Source: Clostridiaceae bacterium (lineage in GTDB: Bacteria > Bacillota > Clostridia > Lachnospirales > Lachnospiraceae). Taken from it: DNA of 64,000 nucleotides. Location: positions 62,001 through 126,000 of the forward strand of contig QXXC01000004.1 in the NCBI GenBank assembly GCA_009911305.1. The letters run 5' to 3'. Below the pieces are notes generated by a model. That model made no database searches, was not told where the DNA came from, and was given only the letters and a program-made list of their open reading frames with translations. Shown here one piece after another: positions 17,064 to 26,353 of this stretch (positions are counted from its first letter, which is position 1; each line of letters starts with the position of its first letter). The position numbers and the translations under genes were made by a program.

Positions 17064-18359
17064 TTACCGTCCCAGCGCCTCTTCCTGAAGCCTGTCAAAT
17101 TTTTCCATACATGCATCCACCGTAGCGCCCGTCATGAGATCCCGCACAATCAGGCATGTGTTTCCCCACTGCTCGACCTTCATGCCCGCGTTGGATCCAA
17201 GGACATAAACATTTTCCTTTATCTTATCGTTTAAAGGCTTTAAGGCCGGGATGCACTCCACCTCCACATGCCGGGACGGGGAGATAACCTTGTTGGTTTC
17301 TGCGTATATCCGGAGCGCCTCGTCGGAGAGGATCGTATTGAGAACCTGCTTCGCCTCCTCCAGATGCTCGGCATTTGCGCAGATCCCGTACCCGGTCATG
17401 GATACGACCGGCATCTGGCCGCGGCTGCTTGGAAAGCCAATCACCCTGAGTTCAAAATCCGGCTTCCCATACGCTGTATCCGCATTCGCCGCCCCCCAGT
17501 AGGCCATAACAATCGGTGTCTTCTGCGCCAGGAAATCAGGTCCTTCCCCCTCGATCGCCTCATACGTACAGGCCGTCTCTGCATCGATATAGCCGCGGTC
17601 CATCAGCTCCTTTAAAAACTCAAAGCCGGGCCGCATATAATCGCTGTACTTCTTCTCCCCCTTATTCAGGGCCTCTATCTCCTCCTCTGTATGCCCTCCG
17701 TTATATAAATCCGCATAGCCGATCGCAAAGACAAAGGATTCCAGCCACCAGCGGTTCGCGCCGATCGGCGTCTCGATCCCATGCTCCTTAAATACACGGC
17801 AGCACTCCAGAAGATCTTCGGGCGTCTCGGGAAGCGCAAGCCCATACTCGTCAAACATGTCTTTATTTACAAACAGACCGTGTACCACCACCTCCTGGGG
17901 GATCGCAACAAGCTTTCCGTCAACCGTGTTCGCCGTCCTCACAACCTCTCTTATATTTCCCGCGCTCTCAAGCTCCGATAAATCCAAAAGCGCCCCTTCC
18001 GAACCCAGGATCTGGATCGTATCCGGATTCAGGAGATAAAAATCATCCATGTGGTGGCGCACCCTGTCGAGCGTCACATCATCATACGTCTTTTCCTGGT
18101 AGTTTTCCGCTGTATACGTCCTGTAATCCACCGTGATGCCCAGCCTCTCCTCCGCTATGCCGATGGTTTTATCAAATGCAGTTCTCGCAATATTGCTCGC
18201 ATCCGGATTCGATTTTTCCATGGGGCCAAACAGATTGACCACCGTTTCATGATCCTCCTCTGATATGATCACATTTTTGCCGGACTCTCCCGTTCCTCTG
18301 CAGGCCGCCATGGTAAGCGCCATCATCCCTGCCAGGCAAAAGGCTGATATCATTCTCAT
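17064..18359 (-). CDS. Extracellular solute-binding lipoprotein
   Basis: 431 aa. A lipoprotein signal is visible: hydrophobic residues 4-18, then ALTMAAC with the lipidated Cys at 20. The mature part resembles ABC-transporter family 1 carbohydrate-binding proteins (LPETPEDLLECCRVFKEHGIETPIGAN region, then DYMRPGFEFLKELMDRGYID). The start ATG overlaps the last bases of the hybrid kinase gene by 4 bp, so the two are translationally coupled. No permease or ATPase gene is near. I therefore infer a sensory accessory role, presenting ligand to the kinase, rather than transport. Confidence 0.85.
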   Translation of the reverse strand: MRMISAFCLAGMMALTMAACRGTGESGKNVIISEEDHETVVNLFGPMEKSNPDASNIARTAFDKTIGIAEERLGITVDYRTYTAENYQEKTYDDVTLDRVRHHMDDFYLLNPDTIQILGSEGALLDLSELESAGNIREVVRTANTVDGKLVAIPQEVVVHGLFVNKDMFDEYGLALPETPEDLLECCRVFKEHGIETPIGANRWWLESFVFAIGYADLYNGGHTEEEIEALNKGEKKYSDYMRPGFEFLKELMDRGYIDAETACTYEAIEGEGPDFLAQKTPIVMAYWGAANADTAYGKPDFELRVIGFPSSRGQMPVVSMTGYGICANAEHLEEAKQVLNTILSDEALRIYAETNKVISPSRHVEVECIPALKPLNDKIKENVYVLGSNAGMKVEQWGNTCLIVRDLMTGATVDACMEKFDRLQEEALGR

Positions 18360-20974
18360 ACTTCTCCCCCTTCCTGTTCTGACTCTTTATGGCCGGACGG
18401 GCGGTTTCGCAGTGCATACTGACTCACCATTTTCTTTAACAGTTCCATATCGATCGGTTTTGCAAGGTGGACATCCATCCCCGCGTCCAGAGCTTCCTTC
18501 TCATCGTCTGAAAAAGCGTTGGCCGTCATGGCGATAATCGGTATCCGCCCCGCGTCCGGATGCTTCAGCGCCCGAATCGCCCTTGTCGCTTCATATCCGT
18601 TCATAACCGGCATCTGGACATCCATCAAAATCGCGTCAAACTCCCCTTCCGCGGAAGCCTCAAAGCGTTCGAGCGCCAGCCTGCCGTTTTCGACAATTTC
18701 AAACTCCGCTCCTTCGATTTCCAGAAGCTCTGCCAGAATCTCCGCATTGATCTCGTTATCCTCCGCGGCGAGCAGGCGAAGCCCTTCAAGGCTTTCGTTT
18801 TCCTCCTCTTCTCTCTCCGCGCTGTGTTCCACTTCCCGCATTTCCATGATCGCTTCTTTAAATGCAGACACGAAAAACGGCTTTGCAAGGATCCCGGTCC
18901 GTTCCATAGAAAGCGCTTCCTCCTGCCGCCCTTCTCCGCCGCCTGACGTCAGAAACAGGATCGGCGCATCCTCTCCCGCCGCCCGCAGCCGCTGCGCGGC
19001 CAAAAGGGCGTCCATATCCGGCAGCTCCCAGTCTAAAAGGATCATCTGGTAGCCGCCGCCTGCCCCGCGGCGATCGCGCGCCAGGCGCAGGGCTTCTTCC
19101 CCGCACGATGCGGTATCCACGCCAATGCCTGTGGCCTCCATAAGAGCCCGGATGCTCCCGCGGACACCGGCGTCGCCGTCCGCGGCCAGAATCCTGGAAA
19201 TACCGCTCTTCTCCCAAAACTGCTGTTCCGCCCGGCCGTCCGGAATGCGCAGCTCCAGATCCACCCGGAACCGGCTGCCCTTATCCACTTCGCTCCGCAC
19301 ATCAATGGTCCCGCCCATGAGCTCCACGATATTTTTGGTGATCGCCATGCCGAGCCCTGTGCCCTGGACCTTATTCGTGGTGCTGTTCTCCGCCCTGGTA
19401 AACGCCTCGAAGATCGTCTCCAGGTACTCGGGCGTCATCCCGTACCCGTCGTCCTCCACCTCGATCCGGATGTACTCATACGAGCCGGATCGCTGCCTGA
19501 GCCCAATGATCCGAAACCATATATGGCCTCCCTCCTGTGTGTATTTCACCGCGTTGGACAGCAGGTTGATTAAAATCTGATTGAGCCTTGTCTCATCGCC
19601 CATCAGATATTCATGCTTGATGTTTGTTACCGACACCTCAAAGCTCTGGTTTTTCGCGTTTGCCATGGGACGTATGATCGCATCCACAGAGGATACCAGG
19701 TCATTCAGAGTAAATTCCTCGATCGCAAGCACCACCTTGCCGCTCTCGATCTTGGAGACGTCCAGAATATCATTGATCAGGCTGAGCAGATGCTGTCCGG
19801 ACGCCATGATCTTCTTTGTGTACTCCCGCACCTTAACCGGATTCTCCGCATCCCTGGAAAGCAATGTCGCAAACCCAAGAACCGCATTCATCGGCGTGCG
19901 GATGTCATGCGACATATTCGAGAGGAATGTCGTCTTGGATTGATTGGCTATCTGCGCGGCCTGCAGCGCCTGCGCAAGCTGTCTGTTGTGGATCTCCCGC
20001 TCCGCCTCGCGTTCCCTAAGCACCCGTTTCTGCTGTCTCTGGTTAAAATAATACAGCATGCAGCAGAGGAAAAACGCAATCAGCATCACTGCGACTACAA
20101 TTAAAATATTCTGGTTTACGGTCCGCCCCTCCTGCTGGATCGCCTCAATCGGCACATAACCGATCAGATACAGCGTCCCGCCGTTGACGGACCACATATA
20201 GTTCAGGGAGCTCTTTCCCTGGATATCATGGTAAAATAAAATATTCTTTCCGGTTCTCACACACTCCGAAACCTCGGCCCTCAGATCCCCCTCCAGAATA
20301 TTGTTCGCCCTGTAAAAGTCCTCCAGATTCAGGTGCCCCGCATTTCTCTGCCCCATCCCCTTGGGCTTTAACACAAGCCGTTCGCTCTTGGCATCCATGA
20401 TATAGAGCATGGCTCTGCCGTTATAAAAGCCCTTTGGCAGCGATTCGTCAAATGAATCGTACACATATTCGATATAGAGCGTCGCAATCTCCTCGCCGTC
20501 CTTCACAACCGGGCATTTCATCGTATACGCCCATGTTCCCATATAATTCAGGTAGGACTGCGAGATCAAAAGCCCGCCCGCCGTCTTTCCATCAGAAAAG
20601 TCCAGATCCCCGGCAGAAAAGCCGTCCCCCATATTGGAGACGCCCTCCGTCTCCCCGGACGGGATAAACGACATCCGGACCATGGTACTGTTTTTATTGT
20701 AGGAGCGGATAAATTCCTCCGGATCCCGGATCGTCGCCAGCTCCTGTGCGATTAGCTGCTGGAATTCCGCCTCTTTTTCCAGAATTGCCTCGGTCGTGCC
20801 CTTAATCAGATCCAGGCTTTCGCTTAAATTCTGGATCGCTGATTCTGACATCTCCGCGGAGATCTTCCGGGCCACGGTAAACACAACGGCGCCCAGCATG
20901 CAAAATACGAATATGATCGACAGAAACAACGGAATCCCTCTGTCCGTTCCGGCTTTGCCACGTTTTCTTTTCAT
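18356..20974 (-). CDS. Hybrid sensor histidine kinase with two receiver domains
   Basis: 872 aa from ATG 20974, preceded by GGCGGGG; an ATG at 21061 would add an unlikely 29-residue tail. TM1 is about 15-34 and TM2 about 288-310, with a Cache-like extracytoplasmic sensor of about 250 residues between them. HisKA has H356 in SNMSHDIRTPMNAV, followed by an HATPase domain (NAVKYT, EDDGYGMTPEY, GTGLGMAI). Receiver 1 (LLDWELPD...AKPFF) is diverged but keeps its acidic residues and Lys. Receiver 2 is canonical, with D785 in MDVQMP and K839 in LAKP. No separate DNA-binding output gene adjoins. It is coupled to the solute-binding protein. Confidence 0.92.
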   Translation of the reverse strand: MKRKRGKAGTDRGIPLFLSIIFVFCMLGAVVFTVARKISAEMSESAIQNLSESLDLIKGTTEAILEKEAEFQQLIAQELATIRDPEEFIRSYNKNSTMVRMSFIPSGETEGVSNMGDGFSAGDLDFSDGKTAGGLLISQSYLNYMGTWAYTMKCPVVKDGEEIATLYIEYVYDSFDESLPKGFYNGRAMLYIMDAKSERLVLKPKGMGQRNAGHLNLEDFYRANNILEGDLRAEVSECVRTGKNILFYHDIQGKSSLNYMWSVNGGTLYLIGYVPIEAIQQEGRTVNQNILIVVAVMLIAFFLCCMLYYFNQRQQKRVLREREAEREIHNRQLAQALQAAQIANQSKTTFLSNMSHDIRTPMNAVLGFATLLSRDAENPVKVREYTKKIMASGQHLLSLINDILDVSKIESGKVVLAIEEFTLNDLVSSVDAIIRPMANAKNQSFEVSVTNIKHEYLMGDETRLNQILINLLSNAVKYTQEGGHIWFRIIGLRQRSGSYEYIRIEVEDDGYGMTPEYLETIFEAFTRAENSTTNKVQGTGLGMAITKNIVELMGGTIDVRSEVDKGSRFRVDLELRIPDGRAEQQFWEKSGISRILAADGDAGVRGSIRALMEATGIGVDTASCGEEALRLARDRRGAGGGYQMILLDWELPDMDALLAAQRLRAAGEDAPILFLTSGGGEGRQEEALSMERTGILAKPFFVSAFKEAIMEMREVEHSAEREEEENESLEGLRLLAAEDNEINAEILAELLEIEGAEFEIVENGRLALERFEASAEGEFDAILMDVQMPVMNGYEATRAIRALKHPDAGRIPIIAMTANAFSDDEKEALDAGMDVHLAKPIDMELLKKMVSQYALRNRPSGHKESEQEGGEV

Positions 20975-21134
20975 TTCAGATAAATCCCCGCCGTTTGCGG
21001 CGCTGCTGCTTTTTGTTATTACTGCATAAGTTATTATACTCGCTCTGGGTTTTTTATGCAACTGTATTTCATGGATGGGGAGAGCCGCGAAAAAAGCCGC
21101 CGAATATTTTTTTTAAATTTTTTTCATTTTCCTC

Positions 21135-21163
21135 TTGCAATTTTTGTAAACCCATGCTATTAT
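21135..21163 (+). promoter_or_regulatory. Promoter of tRNA-Glu (plus strand)
   Basis: TTGCAA (21135-21140), a 17-bp spacer and TATTAT (21158-21163), about 25 bp before the tRNA 5' end. Confidence 0.65.
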
Positions 21164-21188
21164 ATAGGAGTCATCACATATAGCAAGT

Positions 21189-21260
21189 GGCCTGTTGGTC
21201 AAGCGGCTAAGACGACGCCCTCTCACGGCGTAAACCCGGGTTCGATTCCCGGACAGGTCA
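21189..21260 (+). tRNA. tRNA-Glu (anticodon CTC), copy 1
   Basis: A 72-nt cloverleaf. The acceptor GGCCTGT pairs with ACAGGTC, with discriminator A. The D stem is GTC/GAC, the anticodon stem ACGCC/GGCGT with loop CTCTCAC gives anticodon CTC, and the T stem is CCGGG/CCCGG with TTCGATT. The 3' CCA is not encoded. Identical to the minus-strand copy at 27423-27494. Confidence 0.97.
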
Positions 21261-21263
21261 TAA

Positions 21264-21297
21264 AAGCTGTTACAGAGTTTTCTGTAGCAGCTTTTTT
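21264..21297 (+). terminator. Terminator of tRNA-Glu copy 1
   Basis: AAGCTGTTACAGA pairs with TCTGTAGCAGCTT and is followed by a T-run (21292-21297), directly after the tRNA. Confidence 0.85.
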
Positions 21298-21366
21298 CAT
21301 TGTCCGTATTTCTTTCATGGCCTGTTCCCACGCAGCGCAAATCACTGCGCAGCCCGGCGCGCGGAT

Positions 21367-21399
21367 CACAAAAGACCGGGCATCCGCAGCCCGGTCTTT
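21367..21399 (-). terminator. Probable terminator of the hydrogenase operon
   Basis: AAAGACCGGGC and GCCCGGTCTTT form an 11-bp stem. On the minus strand TTTTG follows. It lies about 40 bp after the group B hydrogenase stop. Confidence 0.6.
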
Positions 21400-21437
21400 G
21401 CGAAACAGCCCCAAGCCCCGGGCTGCCCGTTGGTTCA

Positions 21438-22892
21438 TCATCCATGCCGGTGCATGGAGAACGAATCCATATCGTAATTCTTCAGATTCTCGTAAACGGC
21501 TCTGCTGTCCGCCTCCCCGATCAGCTTATCTCTCGACTTTTTAGCCTCCGGCTCGGCCTTATGCTTGCTGGGGCCGCCGACGCAGCCGCCGACGCAGACC
21601 ATTCCTTCCACAAAGTCCTCTGGAAGACGTCCCATTTTAAGGAGCAGAAGCGCTTTCTTGCACTCTGCCGCGCCGTTGCAGCGCGCCACCTTGATGTCCG
21701 TGTTTTCCCCCGTCTCTTTTAAGCACTGCAGCACCGCTGCCGTCACGCCGCCGCCGTTTCCGAAGCGCTTTCCGAATACGCTGGCCTCCTGGGTGGAGTT
21801 CGCCTCCGGCTCAAGCGCGATGTCTTTTGCGCGCAGCATGGCGCGGATCTCGCCGTAGGTCATGGCATAGTCCGCATTGTCCTGGATATTCAGATCCAGG
21901 GTTTCGCTCTTTTTGGCGATGCACGGCCCGATGAATACGGTCACGATCTCCGGATCCCTGGCCTTGAGCATCCTTGAAACACCGCACATCGGGGAAACCG
22001 TGGTTGACATATTGTCAAGCACCTCGGGGAAATGCTGGCGGATCATGTTGACAAAGGCCGGACAGCAGGAGGTGGTCATCTTTTTGCCCTCCTTGTAGGC
22101 CTCGGCCCATTCCGCCGCCTCCGCCGCCGCTGTCATGTCGCCTCCAAGGCCCACCTCGATCAGATCCGCAAAGCCCGCTTTTTTGAGGGCCGTCCTCCAG
22201 CTTGCGAAGGTGATATCCTCCCCGAACTGGCCTTCCGTCGCAGGCGCCAGCATGGCGACCACCTTTTTCCCGGCGTTGATCAGGCGGATAACGTCAACCA
22301 TGAAGGTCTTGGAGCCAATCGCCCCGAAGGGGCAGCTATGGATGCATGCGCCGCACTGGATGCATTTCTTCTCGTCGATCACGCAGATGCCGTACTCGTC
22401 ATACGTGATGGCATCCACGGGGCACACCTTTTTGCAGGGCCTCTCTAAGTGGGCGATGGCGTTGTACGGACATGCCTGCGCACATTTTCCGCACTCGCGG
22501 CATTTCTCCGGGTCAATGTGGGCTTTGCTGTCGCCCATGGAGATCGCGCCGAAGGGGCAGGAGCTCTGACAGGCCTTTCCCATACATTTCCGGCAGTTGT
22601 CCGTCACGGTGTAGGAAGCGATCGGGCACTCCTCACAGGCCGCGTTGATCACCTGCACCACGTTGTTTGTATTGCGCCCGGACGGGCACTTGCCCTCCGC
22701 CAGGCGGACTCTCTGCTTGATCAGCTCTCTTTCTTTATAAATACAGCAGCGGTACTGCGCCTGCGGGCCGGGGATCATCTTGTAGGGAAGCTCCTCACGC
22801 CCCTCCTCTAAATTTCCCTCCCAGGCAAGCTTTGCCACCTCGTAAAGCACCTCATGTTTTAACTGCAGTAATGTCGCGTCATTCGTTACCAT
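21438..22892 (-). CDS. Group B-type [FeFe] hydrogenase
   Basis: 484 aa from ATG 22892, 9 nt after GGAGG. The N-terminal half holds several Cys-rich ferredoxin-like motifs (CRKCMGKACQSSCP, CRECGKCAQACP, CIQCGACIHSCP). The H-cluster motifs are TSCCPAF (274-280, with proton-transfer Cys 276 present), GPCIAKK (322-328) and VGGCVGG (434-440, with C433 and C437). The spacing and PMCGVSR fit the monomeric group B family (TIGR04105-like). It should reversibly reduce protons or oxidise H2 with ferredoxin. It is the last gene of the ferredoxin-sensor-phosphatase operon. Physiological direction is not readable from sequence. Confidence 0.92.
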   Translation of the reverse strand: MVTNDATLLQLKHEVLYEVAKLAWEGNLEEGREELPYKMIPGPQAQYRCCIYKERELIKQRVRLAEGKCPSGRNTNNVVQVINAACEECPIASYTVTDNCRKCMGKACQSSCPFGAISMGDSKAHIDPEKCRECGKCAQACPYNAIAHLERPCKKVCPVDAITYDEYGICVIDEKKCIQCGACIHSCPFGAIGSKTFMVDVIRLINAGKKVVAMLAPATEGQFGEDITFASWRTALKKAGFADLIEVGLGGDMTAAAEAAEWAEAYKEGKKMTTSCCPAFVNMIRQHFPEVLDNMSTTVSPMCGVSRMLKARDPEIVTVFIGPCIAKKSETLDLNIQDNADYAMTYGEIRAMLRAKDIALEPEANSTQEASVFGKRFGNGGGVTAAVLQCLKETGENTDIKVARCNGAAECKKALLLLKMGRLPEDFVEGMVCVGGCVGGPSKHKAEPEAKKSRDKLIGEADSRAVYENLKNYDMDSFSMHRHG

Positions 22893-22956
22893 ATTCCATA
22901 TCCTCCTTATCGTCATGTGACGATCCGCTTCCCGCCGCCATCCGGATATCCCGGCC

Positions 22957-24138
22957 TCAGTAGTACGCCGCCGTCACCTTTTTCCCCATCCGCTCTACAA
23001 TCTCCATTAGCTGCTTTACCAGGTTCTGCCGGATGCCCAGTTCAAACAGGCCCGGGTTCTGGTAAGCTCCGTTAAACGCCCTTCCCACAAAGAGCTTAAG
23101 CTCCGTGCAGTCCTCGATCAGAATCTTTGCTATCATGGATGCGCCGTTGTTCTTGTCAAGCTCCTTAAAAAAGCCGCTGTCCAGGCCGCACTGCTCCACA
23201 TAGCGGGTCAGAAGCTCCACGACGCGGCGCAGGGTGATGACGCCTTCCGTCACCAGATCCACGCCCTCCATATAGGCAATGGGCGGTATCTCGGGATCCG
23301 TGTAATCCATGGACACGCGCAGGGGCCTGCCCAGCTCCCTGGAGAGGATCGTGGCGCTCGTCCCGCCTGAGACGATGCGCTTCGCTGTCCCGTCCTTCAT
23401 GAACTCCTCTGTGATCACCTCATCGTCGTCCCGGCTCACGGGCGGGCCGGTCATCAGATGAACCGGCTTTCTGTCAATGATCCGGGCCACAACCACCGTC
23501 GTGTCATCCCCCGGCTTCCCCTCATAGATACGGCTGCACTCGTCGCACAGGCCCGCTGCCATGCGCACCGCGGAAACCGTGCTTTTATACTGTCCTTCGG
23601 CAAATTTTGAGACCTCCTCCCAGGGCCATCCAAAGCAGAACTGCCTGCTCTTTCCCACGCCCGCGTGCGTCACCCCGTCGCTCATCAGGATCAGGGCGTC
23701 CCCTTTGCGCACCCGGAACCGGCTCTCGGTAATCACCTTGTCCTTTACGGTCCTGGTCCGCTTCTCAAGCTCTGCCATACGGCCGTCCCGCAGGAAAATA
23801 CAGCCCGGATTGTCGTATTCCACCAGATACGCCTCGCCGCTGTTAAAAATCTGCAGGATGGAGAACGTCGCGTACGCCACGTTTCTCACCCGGCACAGCG
23901 GGAGCGTCTGTCCGATGGTTTCCACACATTCCTCCAGCGTCGCGCCGTTTAAAAACATGGTCCCCAGGATCTTGGCGGTCAGGGTGGAAAGAATATTGGC
24001 CTTCACGCCGCTGCCCATCCCGTCCGCCAGGATCACCACATCCGAATCCTCGGTCTTTAAAAGCTCCACCTTATCGCCGCACAGGATCTCCGAATATTTC
24101 ACAAGGCTCTTAAACGTGACGTCCACGGTTATCCCCAT
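22957..24138 (-). CDS. SpoIIE-like PP2C protein phosphatase (hydrogenase operon)
   Basis: 393 aa. The first ~230 residues are a PPM/PP2C fold with metal-binding acidic motifs: VILADGMGSG (34-43), LILMSDGVTHAG, and GDDTTVVVARI near residue 215. The C-terminal ~150 residues are an unassigned domain, with a GGTSATILSRELGR segment of the kind seen in related phosphatases. The start overlaps the end of the sensory hydrogenase gene by 10 bp, so they are probably translated together. The likely role is signal output, dephosphorylating an unknown partner in response to the hydrogenase-like sensor. No membrane segment. Confidence 0.88.
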   Translation of the reverse strand: MGITVDVTFKSLVKYSEILCGDKVELLKTEDSDVVILADGMGSGVKANILSTLTAKILGTMFLNGATLEECVETIGQTLPLCRVRNVAYATFSILQIFNSGEAYLVEYDNPGCIFLRDGRMAELEKRTRTVKDKVITESRFRVRKGDALILMSDGVTHAGVGKSRQFCFGWPWEEVSKFAEGQYKSTVSAVRMAAGLCDECSRIYEGKPGDDTTVVVARIIDRKPVHLMTGPPVSRDDDEVITEEFMKDGTAKRIVSGGTSATILSRELGRPLRVSMDYTDPEIPPIAYMEGVDLVTEGVITLRRVVELLTRYVEQCGLDSGFFKELDKNNGASMIAKILIEDCTELKLFVGRAFNGAYQNPGLFELGIRQNLVKQLMEIVERMGKKVTAAYY

Positions 24139-25856
24139 GTCCGGACCTCCCCTTCCTTCTCGTCCTCAATCAGGGTGCAGAGCTTCGTCAGCGTCGTCTT
24201 CGTCTCCGCCGTCGTCTCCCCCAGAAGCCCCGCGATCTCCTGCGCCACCATCATCTGCTTGTAAATGACCTTCTGCGCGAGATCAATGGTCGCCTTTTTC
24301 TTTTCATATTCCTGCTTCGCCAGGGCCTCCTCCCTGGTCACGTCCATCAGGGTGAGAATGACAAAATTCCCCTCCGGGATGTACGCGATGTTCTGGAACA
24401 CCACAAAGCCCCGCTCCGGGGACAGCGCCCTCCGGCTGTGGATGCTGGTATGCGTTTTGAATACCTCCTCCACCTCATCCGTCTCCATCCAGCCGCCGAG
24501 CTCCCGCCCCTTCATCTGCTCCGGCTTGACGCCGAAATACTTTTCCACTGCGGCTGAACACTCCAGAACCTTCAGATCCTCGTCAAGGACCATCATCAGG
24601 TTCGGCGAGGCGTCCATCACCAGATGCGACATGGAACGCGCCCTGTCGTACAGATACGGGATGCACATGTTGAGCTCCGCCTTATTCTGCAGCACGGCGA
24701 CCGCCTTTTCCCTGCAGGTCGGATAGCCGCAGGCCCCGCAGTTCAATTCCTGCTCCGGGCTGGCCTTTCCGGTCTTTTTGAGCACCTCCCGGATCTCCTC
24801 CCCGGTCGGGATCCGCTCCTTCTGCGAGCGGTCCGAAAACTGCTTCGCCGTATCCACCGCTCTCTCCTCCTCTTTCAGAAGAGAAAGGTATGCGGCTCCC
24901 TTCGGGAGCATCTCCTCCAGATCCAGCTTGACCTTAAAGCTCGACACCTCCGCCGCTGTGGCAGGCCCGTTGATACAGCCGCCGTGACAGGCGTTCATCT
25001 CAATAAAGCAGCCCCGGACCTCCCCTGTCTTCATGGCCTCGCAGACCTCCTGGCAGTCTTTCACGCCGCTGACGTAAAACTTGCGGTAACGATCCCTCCG
25101 CCGCTTCGTCTCCTCCACGGCGGTCAGAAGCCCCCCGCTCACCGGATAGCGCAGATTGGCTCCCAGATGGCGTTCCTCAAACGGCTCCTCCTCCTCACAG
25201 GCTGATATGTCTATGCCTTCCTCCAGAAGCCAGTCCCGGATCTCCTCAAAGGTCAGCACCGCGTCCGGCGCCACGGCGCGGCCCTTTTTCTTCTCCGCGA
25301 TACAGGGGCCGGCAAATACCACCTTTGCCTCCTCCCCGTACGACGCCTTCAGCATCCGCGTGTGGATCCCCGACGGGATCAGCACCGGGGCCATGTAGGG
25401 AATCAGCTCCGGATAATGGATTTCGATTAAATCCACAATGCTCGGGCAGGCGGAGGTGATGATATTCTCCATCTCCCCCTGCTCCAAAAGCTTTACATAC
25501 TCCCCAGTCGCCAGGGCCGCCGCCTCCGCCGTATCCCGCACATCCGCAAAGCCCAGCTTTTTTAACGCCGCCTTCACCTGCCCTCTGCTCTTATACGGAA
25601 ACAAACCTATGTACGCAGAAGAAAGCGAAAGAACCACCGGCGCGCCGCCCTTTAAAAACGCCTTTACTTTAGAAAGCTCGCCGGACACACGCTTTGCCGA
25701 CTGCGGGCAGTTGAGCAGGCACTGGCCGCATAAAATACAGCGGTTCGGCATGATATATGCGTGTCCGTTCCGAATCATGATGGATTTTACTTCACAGCCG
25801 CGCACGCACTTGTAGCAGTGCTTGCACATCGCGGCCTTAAAATCAATGATCGGCAT
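24129..25856 (-). CDS. Sensory [FeFe] hydrogenase-like protein with PAS domain (HydS/HsfB type)
   Basis: 575 aa. Two 4Fe-4S motifs (CKHCYKCVRGC at 11-21 and CILCGQCLLNCP at 40-51) precede an H-cluster domain with TSACPS (134-139), GPCIAEKK (183-190) and NACHGGCINGP (288-298). In the first motif the usual proton-transfer Cys (TSCCP) is Ala, as reported for sensory hydrogenases, so turnover should be very low. Next come a 4Fe-4S Fes-type motif (CGACGYPTC, C373-C381, with C398), a PAS domain (about 408-520) and a coiled C-terminal helix. It probably senses H2 or redox state and signals to the PP2C encoded next. Confidence 0.9.
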   Translation of the reverse strand: MPIIDFKAAMCKHCYKCVRGCEVKSIMIRNGHAYIMPNRCILCGQCLLNCPQSAKRVSGELSKVKAFLKGGAPVVLSLSSAYIGLFPYKSRGQVKAALKKLGFADVRDTAEAAALATGEYVKLLEQGEMENIITSACPSIVDLIEIHYPELIPYMAPVLIPSGIHTRMLKASYGEEAKVVFAGPCIAEKKKGRAVAPDAVLTFEEIRDWLLEEGIDISACEEEEPFEERHLGANLRYPVSGGLLTAVEETKRRRDRYRKFYVSGVKDCQEVCEAMKTGEVRGCFIEMNACHGGCINGPATAAEVSSFKVKLDLEEMLPKGAAYLSLLKEEERAVDTAKQFSDRSQKERIPTGEEIREVLKKTGKASPEQELNCGACGYPTCREKAVAVLQNKAELNMCIPYLYDRARSMSHLVMDASPNLMMVLDEDLKVLECSAAVEKYFGVKPEQMKGRELGGWMETDEVEEVFKTHTSIHSRRALSPERGFVVFQNIAYIPEGNFVILTLMDVTREEALAKQEYEKKKATIDLAQKVIYKQMMVAQEIAGLLGETTAETKTTLTKLCTLIEDEKEGEVRTWG

Positions 25857-25869
25857 GTCCCTCTCCCTC

Positions 25870-26112
25870 TCAGCCCAAACGGCCCATGATCTCCTTATTG
25901 AAAAACTCCTCTGCCGTATCCGGCGAAACGGAGTGCAGAGTCCCGTCCACGGTCACACAGACGCCCATCTTGCAGTTCCCGCTGCAGAAATCGCCGTTCA
26001 AATCCACCTTGTCCTCCAGGCCGTTCTCCGCAACCAGCTTCTGAAGCCTCTGGATGACCTCCCTTGAGCCCTTCAGATGACAGGCGCTTCCAATACAGAT
26101 TGATACTCTCAT
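25870..26112 (-). CDS. Thioredoxin-like [2Fe-2S] ferredoxin
   Basis: 80 aa. Cys residues in CIGSACHLKGS (6-16) and FCSGNCKMGVC give the four-Cys pattern of the NuoE-like/thioredoxin-like [2Fe-2S] fold. It is the first gene of the hydrogenase operon, 13 bp before the sensory hydrogenase. It probably shuttles electrons to or from the hydrogenase modules. A Rex-like site and promoter lie upstream at 26230-26258. Confidence 0.9.
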   Translation of the reverse strand: MRVSICIGSACHLKGSREVIQRLQKLVAENGLEDKVDLNGDFCSGNCKMGVCVTVDGTLHSVSPDTAEEFFNKEIMGRLG

Positions 26113-26229
26113 TTCCTTATCCTCCTATCCTTATCCTCCTGTGTTTATGCACAAACGCAATCATGGTCTGCCGCGGCCCGCAGGCCCGGCCGGAAAAGGC
26201 CGGTTCGCGGGCCGTAACGATTGGTTCCA

Positions 26230-26258
26230 TTATCTCATATTGTGATATTATTATCAAT
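26230..26258 (-). promoter_or_regulatory. Hydrogenase operon promoter with possible Rex operator
   Basis: On the minus strand TTGATA (26258-26253), a 17-bp spacer and GATAAT (26235-26230). The sequence TTGTGATATTATTATCAA (26241-26258) covers the -35. It resembles the Rex consensus TTGTGA-N6-TCACAA, with two mismatches in the right half. A GC-rich hairpin (GGCCCGCG...CTGCGGGCC) lies in the leader at about 26180-26216. Confidence 0.45.
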
Positions 26259-26316
26259 TAGTTCCGGACGTTTTCTTGTATTTTTTTTAAGGCATTTCTG
26301 GAAATGGGTGGCACAG

Positions 26317-26353
26317 AAAAAAACGGCACAGCCGGATTCTCCAGGCTATGCCG
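26317..26353 (-). terminator. Terminator of the SseB-like gene
   Basis: On the minus strand CGGCATAGCC...GGCTGTGCCG is followed by TTTTTTT (26323-26317). Another short hairpin, AGCGTG/CACGCT, lies between it and the gene. Confidence 0.85.
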
